Positions 1 to 6,593 of a stretch of 10,373 nt of DNA are shown here, one piece after another (within the stretch, counting starts at the first letter, position 1; every line of letters starts with the position of its first letter). The DNA is taken from positions 1 to 10,373 of the forward strand of contig DFFN01000039.1 in the NCBI GenBank assembly GCA_002369525.1, in the 5' to 3' direction. This DNA is from Lachnoclostridium sp. UBA3775. GTDB lineage: Bacteria; Bacillota; Clostridia; Lachnospirales; Lachnospiraceae. The notes below the pieces were generated by a model that searched no databases, was not told the DNA's origin, and was given only the letters and a program-made list of their open reading frames with translations. Made by a program: the position numbers and the translations under genes.

Positions 1-1879
1 TGACCGTAGCCGCATTATAAGCCGATGCGCTAAGTGTGATACCGTCTCCCTTCTTTTCGAGGATTATATCGTCCTTGGGAGTTTTTTCATAAATAGTAAC
101 CGGCGAAAGATTTGTCGTAATAAACTGCCTGCCGGCGAATGTGGTGATCTCGTAATTGCTTGCTCCGTAGTAGGTTTCAGTAATTACGCACATAACGGAA
201 TATGTTTTTCCGTATCCGCGTTCCATAAGCGTGTGTCCGAGATGCGAAAGAGATTCGATCTCAAGTACATCTCCGCCGTTATTCAGGCCCCTGCGGTATT
301 CCATCACATGGCTGTCTTCACTTAAAGTGAATTTCAGCTGTTCTCCTTTTGAATCATATACAAAGTATTCGTATCTTCTCTTCCAGCCTGCCGACATCCT
401 TACGTCCATCGGCACAAATGACATTTTGCTGTCAGCGGAATAACTGAACTGAAGCTGTCCTTCCACGCGGGGATCAAGCTCGGCAATAGCAAGATCCGGG
501 CATTTATCGGCTGTCAGTGTTGTATAACCGCCGTCCGGATAGATCACGATATGGGGTTCATAATCATCCGCACCGTGCTTGTTTTCAACCTTGTCTGAAA
601 ATGCTTTTTTCCAGTCGGCCTGCTTTGCCAGAACCTTTCCGCTTCCCTTGCCCGTATAGTAAGAAACCCAGGTATTGTCGGGATCTGCAATCGCTCCTTC
701 AGGTATTCCCAGCTGTCCGTACTTCGGTGAATCTTCGATGGTATAGATTCTCAGATCGCTCTGGTGGTCAGACCTTCCGCAGAACAGAGCATCATTCCTG
801 TGAAGGCTGAATTTACCCGAATGTATCACACATTCCGCGCCTTTGGCGATCTGCAGACAGTCTGCGCCGCCCTTGGCACTGATATGTCCTTCATTGATGG
901 TAAGCTTTCCGCTCTTTACTTCTATCGCACCGTTTTTCTTATTGTTTTCGCCCCATGAAGAACGACGGCTGTTAAGTATATCCTCAAATCCGCGGCCTCT
1001 TACGGTACCTCTGTTGATGGTAACCGCACCCGATTCCACATGTATCGCGGTACTGTTGACATATTTCGAAGCAGAGCCCGTATAATCCGTGGCGCTGTCG
1101 TCTTCTCCCTTGATCACGGAATTAAGTCCGACAAAACCGTACTCAAGCTTGCTTCTTCCGCCGTCAAGCGTTCCGCCGTTCAATGTGAAGCTTCCGCCCT
1201 CAACACGTACGATGTCACGCTGCGGATCCACGCCGCCCCAGTGTTCGTTTTTGAAATAATCGTAATCCGAGCTGTCACAGATGTAGCCGTTAAGGTACAC
1301 AACTCCCTTATCGCTGTCATCCCTGATTTCAAAATCAACACCCTCTTTAACGTAGAACAGCGCACAATACTCATCGGTAACGTCAGGATAGCTTGCAAAA
1401 AACTTGTGGCCGTTAAGGTTCAGTTTTTTATTTCCTTTTCCGAGAAAAATCGGGTTATATTTTTCATAGCTTGTGTATTGCGGACGCCAGCAGTTGCTTG
1501 TTCCGGAAAAGGCTATCTCCGCAGCGCCTGCCGTAAATACGTCGGCAGTTATCATAAGGGCCGCCTGTGTCATATCAACCTCGCACTTACCGAAAGCAAC
1601 ATCGATATCTTTTGTAAGTACAAGCTCGTAGTTGCCGTCCCTCTCAAGATATTTGTCAACATCCTCGTAAGTGGAAACCTCATACCTGGTATAGCTGACT
1701 GACTTGGCATTGTTTTGAGCGCCTGAAGCCGGTGCGAATGCCATGAGATTTTCTCCTATGCCGCTTGCAAGATACTCAAGCTTATCCGAAGCTGTTTCGG
1801 CCGCTGCCTTTTCCGGCAAAGCAGTCAATAATCCGGCCATAATCGCCAGTGACAGTAAATAACTAACTATTTTCTTCAT
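1..1879 (-). CDS. Large secreted/surface protein with beta-helix-like turns (3' part outside window)
   Basis: The frame is open from an ATG at 1879 to the window edge, giving 626 codons with no stop. Residues 1-27 form a signal peptide: MKK, a hydrophobic core (SYLLSLAIMAGLLTAL), then AAA just before ETASDK. Residues 65-95 resemble the opening of beta-helix surface proteins (TYEDVDKYL, then YELVLTKDIDV). From about 225 to 360 short turns recur: GGSFTLNGGTLDGG, SGAVTINRGTVRGRG, SGKLTINEGHISAKGG and SGKFSLHRNDA, spaced 40-55 residues apart or less, as in right-handed beta-helix (pectate-lyase-like) folds. Residues 440-626 are less repetitive and may hold Ig-like or other domains. The window ends before any anchor, so sorting motif and full length are unknown. 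It may be an adhesin or polysaccharide-binding protein; no catalytic residues were recognised. AAGGA precedes the ATG by 7 nt. Confidence 0.8.
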   Translation of the reverse strand, partial: MKKIVSYLLSLAIMAGLLTALPEKAAAETASDKLEYLASGIGENLMAFAPASGAQNNAKSVSYTRYEVSTYEDVDKYLERDGNYELVLTKDIDVAFGKCEVDMTQAALMITADVFTAGAAEIAFSGTSNCWRPQYTSYEKYNPIFLGKGNKKLNLNGHKFFASYPDVTDEYCALFYVKEGVDFEIRDDSDKGVVYLNGYICDSSDYDYFKNEHWGGVDPQRDIVRVEGGSFTLNGGTLDGGRSKLEYGFVGLNSVIKGEDDSATDYTGSASKYVNSTAIHVESGAVTINRGTVRGRGFEDILNSRRSSWGENNKKNGAIEVKSGKLTINEGHISAKGGADCLQIAKGAECVIHSGKFSLHRNDALFCGRSDHQSDLRIYTIEDSPKYGQLGIPEGAIADPDNTWVSYYTGKGSGKVLAKQADWKKAFSDKVENKHGADDYEPHIVIYPDGGYTTLTADKCPDLAIAELDPRVEGQLQFSYSADSKMSFVPMDVRMSAGWKRRYEYFVYDSKGEQLKFTLSEDSHVMEYRRGLNNGGDVLEIESLSHLGHTLMERGYGKTYSVMCVITETYYGASNYEITTFAGRQFITTNLSPVTIYEKTPKDDIILEKKGDGITLSASAYNAATV

Positions 1880-1906
1880 TTTCAGTTCCTTTCCATGATG
1901 TATATG

Positions 1907-1947
1907 AAAAAAGCCAGAATATGTTTAAATTATAACATATTTTGGCT
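1907..1947 (-). terminator. Rho-independent terminator of the hydrogenase/two-component unit
   Basis: Arms 1934-1947 and 1912-1925 pair over 14 positions with one mismatch in the minus-strand transcript, around an 8-nt loop (1926-1933), followed by six T (1912-1907). The stem is AT-rich except for its AGCC/GGCT base. It starts 29 nt after the response regulator stop. The same stem in a plus-strand transcript would pair fully through a G-U wobble, but no T-run follows on that side and no plus-strand gene points into it, so I call it unidirectional. Confidence 0.7.
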
Positions 1948-1956
1948 CTCAATAAA
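1929..1956 (-). promoter_or_regulatory. Extended -10 sigma-A-type promoter for the secreted protein gene
   Basis: On the minus strand TGTTATAAT gives a perfect -10 (TATAAT, 1934-1929) with the extended TG motif one base upstream. A weak -35 candidate, TTTATT (1956-1951), is 16 nt away and matches TTGACA at only three positions, as is usual for extended -10 promoters. Predicted start of transcription is near 1922, leaving a leader of about 42 nt with an AAGGA ribosome binding site at 1887-1891. The -10 lies in the loop of the terminator hairpin. Confidence 0.6.
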
Positions 1957-1976
1957 TAATCCAAACGGACTATTTT

Positions 1977-2609
1977 TTATTTTTTCTCTCCGATGACTAT
2001 ACCTTTTATCCTTGCTTCTATCGCAAGCTCGGTACGGTTTTCGAAGCCGGTTTTTTCAAGCATGTGAGAGATATGCACACGCACTGTATTCGCGGAAAGA
2101 CACAGTTTTTCGCCGATCTGAACATTGCCGGCGCCGGTCGTAAGCTCCCTCAGCACGCTAAGTTCCGATTCCGTCAGCTCGTCCGAGCTGATAAGTCCCA
2201 ACTGCTTTGGCGGTGTTCTTAAGGGATATACCCTCTCGCCGTTCATCGTCCTGTCCATCACCGAAAGCATGTCGGTGCTGTCGGCCTCCTTATACCAGAA
2301 GCTGTCGGCATCGGCCGCCTTTGCCCTTTCGATGAAGCTGACCTCGGGCATCGAGGTCACAACGATTATCTTAACCGAAGGATAGCTTTTCTTAAGCCTC
2401 GCCGCAGCGGTAAGCCCGTCCGAGCTTTCCCTCATCATCACATCCATTATCACAAGATCGACGGGATATTTTGCACAGTATATATCTGCCATTCCCGCAT
2501 CGTCTATCGCACAGACCAGTTCATATCTTCCGGAGCTTTTTACCAGATTTTCAAAAAATTTTCTCGAGATGGCCTGGTCGTCGACCACCATCACCTTTAT
2601 CTTTTCCAT
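1977..2609 (-). CDS. Response regulator, receiver plus LuxR-type helix-turn-helix (NarL/FixJ family)
   Basis: This 210-residue DNA-binding regulator has a receiver domain at about 4-120. The acidic pair Asp10-Asp11, phosphoacceptor Asp56 (VIMDVMM), Thr85 and Lys107 are all in place. A LuxR-type helix-turn-helix occupies about 145-200 (LTESELSVL, then LSANTVRVHISHMLEKTG containing the recognition helix). All receiver residues needed for phosphorylation are present, so it should be a working target of the kinase encoded just upstream. I start at the ATG with AGGT 8 nt upstream; a TTG one codon earlier is in frame but less likely. It is the last gene of the transcription unit, followed by a hairpin and T-run. 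Targets are unknown; autoregulation of the hydrogenase operon is a reasonable guess only. Confidence 0.92.
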   Translation of the reverse strand: MEKIKVMVVDDQAISRKFFENLVKSSGRYELVCAIDDAGMADIYCAKYPVDLVIMDVMMRESSDGLTAAARLKKSYPSVKIIVVTSMPEVSFIERAKAADADSFWYKEADSTDMLSVMDRTMNGERVYPLRTPPKQLGLISSDELTESELSVLRELTTGAGNVQIGEKLCLSANTVRVHISHMLEKTGFENRTELAIEARIKGIVIGEKK

Positions 2610-2615
2610 CAATGC

Positions 2616-3902
2616 TTACCTGCTTCTTTTTATTGTGAGCTTAAACTGCGGCTTAGATGTTATCGTCATTTCCATGCCGCTCTCCTTTGAAAATTCGGAG
2701 AGATACATCAGTCCGCCTCTTGGCACAACGGCATTTTCGGGCACCTTCCCGTTGTTTGTTATTTCAAGGATTTTGCCATGGTCTTCATAGAACCTGACAT
2801 AGAGCTCGTCACCGCCTGCATGCCTTATCGTATTGGTAAGGCACTCATGTATCGCCGTCTGTGCAAGCTTTGCGCCTTCCTCATCGTACCAGGCTTCGCC
2901 CTCGCCTGTTATCCTGACTCCAACCTTTTCGGCCGCGGCAAAAAGCGCATCATAACCGTCTTTGGCCTCTGTGCCTTCCGCTTCGGCATAGAAATCGCTT
3001 CCCGGCCAGAATTCACAAAGCTCACGCCTTGATTCTATGATGCTTTCTTCATCATAATAATTTTTCCTGATCTCGTTCAGATAATGCTTTGCGGCAAGCA
3101 GGAACTGGCCGAAGCTGTCATGGATTCCAAGCTTCATGTCAAGGATTTCCTTCTCCTCGGTCACTCTTGCGATATCCGAGTTAATGGCTCTCAGCCTTTC
3201 GTTCATTGCCGCAAGCGCGATATTCTCCTCCTTAAGCTCGGCATTCATGGTGTATTCCCTGCTTACGTCCTGCGCCGTTATCATACGGAGCGGAACGTCG
3301 CCCGCAACGATATCGCTGAACTTAAAAGCGATTATTCCGTCCTTGATCCGAACCACCGGATTGTCGCCGGTCTGAAGGAATTCGGCTCCGTGCCTTCCTC
3401 TGCCGTGCTTTAACGCCCACTCGAATTCTTCGCCGTTACTTAAGGTAATCCCGAAGAGCGTGTTGCAGATCGACTCCATCCTTGTATTTACAAGTCTTGT
3501 AAGACCGCCCTCGCCGTAGCAGCAAAGTCCCGCCGGAAGGCTGTCTATGCTTTCCTTAACGGAAAGCGGTGTTATGTGGTTTTTCTGATGATCGCTGACA
3601 TTTTTAATGCCAAGCAGGCTGATAAAAAACAGAAGCATGGCATCGGCAAGAGCAAGGAACGCTTTCTGGTCAAGGAAGAAACCGATGCCGGCCACATCTT
3701 TCCTTTCTCCTCTGAAAACAAGCAGTGTACACTCAAAAACAAAAAACACCGCGAAGAACACGATAAGCCTCATTATAAGCCCCCACATGCTTCTCTTCTG
3801 TATAAACTGATAGAAAAGCACTGCCGAGTTGATAAAAAAAGCACAGAGCATCAGAAAAATTATGATGCCCGCGATAACGGGCGATTCAGTCAGGCTTTTC
3901 AT
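2616..3902 (-). CDS. Membrane sensor histidine kinase, PAS domain, NarL-partner type
   Basis: This 428-residue kinase has three hydrophobic segments (about 8-31, 42-64, 73-98). A PAS-like domain spans about 118-213, beginning LPAGLCCYGEGG. A coiled coil (217-256), a dimerisation/phosphoacceptor helix with IHDSFGQ (His261) and an ATPase domain follow. The N box is HECLTNTIRHA (352-362, Asn357). The G1 region is TNNGKVP (382-388), with Asn in place of the usual Asp, as I recall from this clostridial group, and GGLMYL at 396-401 is the G2-like loop. This architecture pairs with LuxR-type regulators, and the regulator gene follows 6 nt later. Its ATG overlaps the previous stop (ATGA), with GGGAGG 6 nt upstream. 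There is no extended extracytoplasmic sensing domain, so the PAS domain or the seven-TM partner probably supplies the signal. Confidence 0.87.
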   Translation of the reverse strand: MKSLTESPVIAGIIIFLMLCAFFINSAVLFYQFIQKRSMWGLIMRLIVFFAVFFVFECTLLVFRGERKDVAGIGFFLDQKAFLALADAMLLFFISLLGIKNVSDHQKNHITPLSVKESIDSLPAGLCCYGEGGLTRLVNTRMESICNTLFGITLSNGEEFEWALKHGRGRHGAEFLQTGDNPVVRIKDGIIAFKFSDIVAGDVPLRMITAQDVSREYTMNAELKEENIALAAMNERLRAINSDIARVTEEKEILDMKLGIHDSFGQFLLAAKHYLNEIRKNYYDEESIIESRRELCEFWPGSDFYAEAEGTEAKDGYDALFAAAEKVGVRITGEGEAWYDEEGAKLAQTAIHECLTNTIRHAGGDELYVRFYEDHGKILEITNNGKVPENAVVPRGGLMYLSEFSKESGMEMTITSKPQFKLTIKRSR

Positions 3903-5470
3903 GACTCGCCTCCCGTCCGTGCGCGGCGTATGAAGCTTCTTTCCGCGTAGCAGAAGCCCTTCTTGCCCTTGCTTTGTATTTCGCCGCCGTCCATCTTTAT
4001 ATTTATCTTCCTGTCGTTTACGCTAAGCCGTACATCAAGCCTTCCGGTTTTTCCGGTCATGCCTTCAAGCTGGTTTTCAAACCACTCATAGCAGGTTTTG
4101 ACCTCGTCCGTACTAAGCTCAGCGCTTCCTTCATAGGAAAAGCTTAAATCCTCGATCAGATATGCTGCGCTCTTTACCGATTCCGAAATGCAGAGAACAA
4201 GCTCGTCTGTAGAGCTTTCTGCCCCGGGACACTCCTGTTCCATCAGTTCAAGGTTGCAGCGCCTTTTAATATATGCCGTGAGTACACAGGCCATCTTCAG
4301 CCTTTCGTCATAGTCGGGCGCTTCCACATCACCGATAAGCTCTTCTGCGGCCTGTATCTTCGGCGAAAGAAGACCGAGCGTTGAGGCATGAAGCTTTTCC
4401 CTGGTTTCGAGCCTGCTTTCTTCCTCCTTAAGCTTCTTTTCGGCATCAAGAAGGCTCTTTTCCTCAAGCAGCCTTTCCCTCGCTTCGGTAAGCTCCTCCG
4501 TGAGCCTGTTGATCTCGGTCATATCCTCAAGCCAGCAGAAGCTGCCTCCGCTTATCTTAAAGCTTCTAAGAACATGATCCGCGTCCGTATTTTCCGGTGC
4601 TTTTCCGATACCTGCAGGTTTTCCGTCTTTGTTCAGGAAATAGCCCTGCATTCCCGAGTTTTCGAGTATTTCACGGTATTTGCTGTTCGATGGAAGAAGC
4701 CCCGTCTCTATTGCGAATTCCCACATTCCGGTCAGCATGAAAATGCAGACCTCCGGAAAATTCACGACGGTTTTGTTTTTTATCTCCGGCTGCATGCCCG
4801 CAACAATAAACAAAAGCACGATACATCCGAACACTACGGGAAGCAAAGGAAGTATGATCCTTTTTTTGTTGCCGAAGCCTGCGCCGCGTTTATAAAGAAC
4901 AAACAGTGACGCCAGAATAAGCCCGGCGGCAAAAATCACATATATGTAGTAAACCGGGCCGTGAGTATAGTCATTATTCCAGTTTTCAAAATCTTTTTTA
5001 AATTTAAAGGCCAGACGGTGATGATCGTTTAAAAGTATTACCGCACAGATCAGCCCCGAGGGTATCAGAAGAAGCTTGTATCTACCGACCGCCACTTCGT
5101 TTTTGATCCTGCCGACATGGAGCGATATATAAAACGAAATCAGCGCTGCCATGAGCATCGGTATGTAATATGTATACCACAAAAACCTTTGTATGCCCGA
5201 CCCTTCCTTGGCCACATCATATTTAAATATCTGGATACACAAAAGAAGAAGCATGCAGCCAACAAGCCCGATGAAAAGGAGCCTAAGCTCCCTGTTCATG
5301 AGGCGTCTCAGTGCCATGCTTCCCCATATACATACGAAAAAGCCCACCAGCAGAAGGTCAAAGCCTTCGAACAGATAGTTGTCACGTATTATCATTCCGG
5401 ATAAGAGTATAAAAACGAGTATTCCTATAAATGCTAAAAACCTTACGGAAATCCTCCTGTTTTCATTCAT
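3899..5470 (-). CDS. Seven-TM membrane sensor with PAS-like segment and degenerate kinase-like C-terminus
   Basis: This is a 523-residue protein. Residues 10-258 hold seven or eight hydrophobic segments. The block around NDHHRLAFKF (148-157) and DYTHGPVYY (167-175) resembles the histidine-kinase N-terminal 7TM domain (HisK_N7TM). Residues 262-320 look like a short PAS (YFLNKDGKP, then FCWLEDMTEI). A Glu/Lys-rich coiled coil runs to about 362. The C-terminal region aligns only loosely with a kinase: LVLCISESVKSAAYL (425-439) sits where an N box is expected but lacks Asn, and no glycine-rich ATP lid is visible. His361 is a weak phosphoacceptor candidate. I infer a sensor that has lost catalysis and works with the kinase encoded next. 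The start ATG is 3 nt after the echF stop; its ribosome binding site AAGGAAG lies in the last echF codons. The signal is unknown. Confidence 0.75.
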   Translation of the reverse strand: MNENRRISVRFLAFIGILVFILLSGMIIRDNYLFEGFDLLLVGFFVCIWGSMALRRLMNRELRLLFIGLVGCMLLLLCIQIFKYDVAKEGSGIQRFLWYTYYIPMLMAALISFYISLHVGRIKNEVAVGRYKLLLIPSGLICAVILLNDHHRLAFKFKKDFENWNNDYTHGPVYYIYVIFAAGLILASLFVLYKRGAGFGNKKRIILPLLPVVFGCIVLLFIVAGMQPEIKNKTVVNFPEVCIFMLTGMWEFAIETGLLPSNSKYREILENSGMQGYFLNKDGKPAGIGKAPENTDADHVLRSFKISGGSFCWLEDMTEINRLTEELTEARERLLEEKSLLDAEKKLKEEESRLETREKLHASTLGLLSPKIQAAEELIGDVEAPDYDERLKMACVLTAYIKRRCNLELMEQECPGAESSTDELVLCISESVKSAAYLIEDLSFSYEGSAELSTDEVKTCYEWFENQLEGMTGKTGRLDVRLSVNDRKINIKMDGGEIQSKGKKGFCYAERSFIRRARTGGES

Positions 5471-5473
5471 CTT

Positions 5474-6577
5474 CTAAACTTCCTTCATCTCGATACATTT
5501 CTTCGGACAGTTGTCGGTACAAGCTCCGCAGGACAGGCAAAGGTGACGGTCAAGCTCCCACTTCTTTTCCTTTCTGTCTACAGTAAGCGCTCCTACAGGA
5601 CATTTCTTTGCACAGAGGGTGCAGTATACACAGACCTCGGGATTCATCTGAGGGAAGCTGCCGTGGATCTCCTCCTCGGCCTTCTTGACAGCCTCTACCA
5701 GCTTCTCCTCGGTCTTTCCTGCGCCTTCCATTGTTATGCAGCTCTTCGGACAGTTGTTAAGACAGAGTCCGCACGCAATACAGCGGTCGGTATTGACACG
5801 CCAGATCTTTTCCTTGCGGTCAACGGTGAGGGCCTGCTCGGGACAGTTCTTTGCACACAAGGTACAGTAAACGCACTTTTCGGGATCGTACTTGGGATAT
5901 ACGATACCGTGTTTTGTCTCTTCTGCTGCACCGGCTGCCGATGCTTCGGCAGCACCTCCGGCTGAGGTTTCAGCCGACTTCGCAAGCACCTTCTGTCTCT
6001 GCTCGAGTACTGCGGCTGTCTTCTTCCTTCTTGCCTCTGCCTCAAGCGGCGTCATCATTTCTATGCACTTCTTCGGGCAGTTATGCTCGCAGAGGCCGCA
6101 GGCGATGCAAAGCGTCTCGTCAAGCTGCCATATCTTTTCCTTGCGGTCCACGGTAAGCGCCTGAACCGGACATTTTTTTGCACAGAGGGTACAGTATACG
6201 CAGAGCGCGGCATCCATCTGAGGCACACGCTTTTCAACCTCTTTGTGCTTTATGGTCTGGACCTTTGAACCTCTCGGCTTAGTGTAGCCCGGCACTATCT
6301 TAAGACAGTTCTTGGGACATTTTTCGACGCAGTAGCCGCACTGTATGCAGTCAAAGCGCGAAATTATCCAGTTTCCGCTTCGTTTGTCTACGTCAATTGC
6401 TCTCGGAGGGCACACCCTGGCACACATCGAGCAGAGTATGCAGTTATCAAAATCAATCTCGACGTGACCTCTTGTTGCCTCCGGATAGTCGTAGGGCTTT
6501 TCCGGATAATCTATTGTGACGGGCTTCGAAAACATGTTTTTAAGTGCCGTGCCCGCAAATTGCAAGGGAGTTTTCAT
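5474..6577 (-). CDS. echF: EchF-type polyferredoxin: four 2[4Fe-4S] domains (eight predicted clusters)
   Basis: This 367-residue protein is the electron-input subunit of the hydrogenase. Residues 1-35 (ALKNMFSKPVTIDYPEKP) have the usual EchF/NuoI N-terminus. Four domains follow, each with two CxxCxxCxxxCP motifs whose first cysteines are 31 residues apart: Cys46-56 and 77-87, Cys126-136 and 157-167, Cys235-245 and 266-276, Cys316-326 and 347-357. Domains 2-4 also repeat VYCTLCAK and ALTVDRKEK almost unchanged. Linkers are basic (100-118), long with a charged helix and an Ala/Gly/Glu-rich stretch (175-225), and a charged helix (286-305). EchF and NuoI proteins normally carry only the first domain, so domains 2-4 are an extension. 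An in-frame fusion of echF with a polyferredoxin gene is an equal description. The ATG is 16 nt after the echE stop, with GTGAGG as ribosome binding site. Confidence 0.9.
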   Translation of the reverse strand: MKTPLQFAGTALKNMFSKPVTIDYPEKPYDYPEATRGHVEIDFDNCILCSMCARVCPPRAIDVDKRSGNWIISRFDCIQCGYCVEKCPKNCLKIVPGYTKPRGSKVQTIKHKEVEKRVPQMDAALCVYCTLCAKKCPVQALTVDRKEKIWQLDETLCIACGLCEHNCPKKCIEMMTPLEAEARRKKTAAVLEQRQKVLAKSAETSAGGAAEASAAGAAEETKHGIVYPKYDPEKCVYCTLCAKNCPEQALTVDRKEKIWRVNTDRCIACGLCLNNCPKSCITMEGAGKTEEKLVEAVKKAEEEIHGSFPQMNPEVCVYCTLCAKKCPVGALTVDRKEKKWELDRHLCLSCGACTDNCPKKCIEMKEV

Positions 6578-6593
6578 TTATACCTCACCGTAT

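Noticed and set aside
1040..1702. A 220-codon plus-strand open frame
   Set aside because: It lies wholly antisense to the secreted protein gene, has no family features, and the minus-strand frame there is continuous with a signal peptide and repeated turns.
2610..2612. TTG as the start of the response regulator
   Set aside because: The adjacent ATG has a well-placed AGGT 8 nt upstream, and the extra residue adds nothing conserved.
4388..4390. His361 of the seven-TM sensor as a phosphoacceptor
   Set aside because: It lacks the surrounding HD/HE H-box context that is clear in the neighbouring kinase; kept only as a weak possibility.
5734..6045. A minus-strand open frame inside echF in another frame
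   Set aside because: Low-complexity Arg/Pro/Gln composition with no domain, overlapping the cysteine-rich reading frame.
5516..6205. Repeated DNA in echF as an assembly artefact or true nucleotide repeat array
   Set aside because: The copies differ at many, mainly synonymous, positions and are separated by unrelated linkers, so they are diverged coding repeats.
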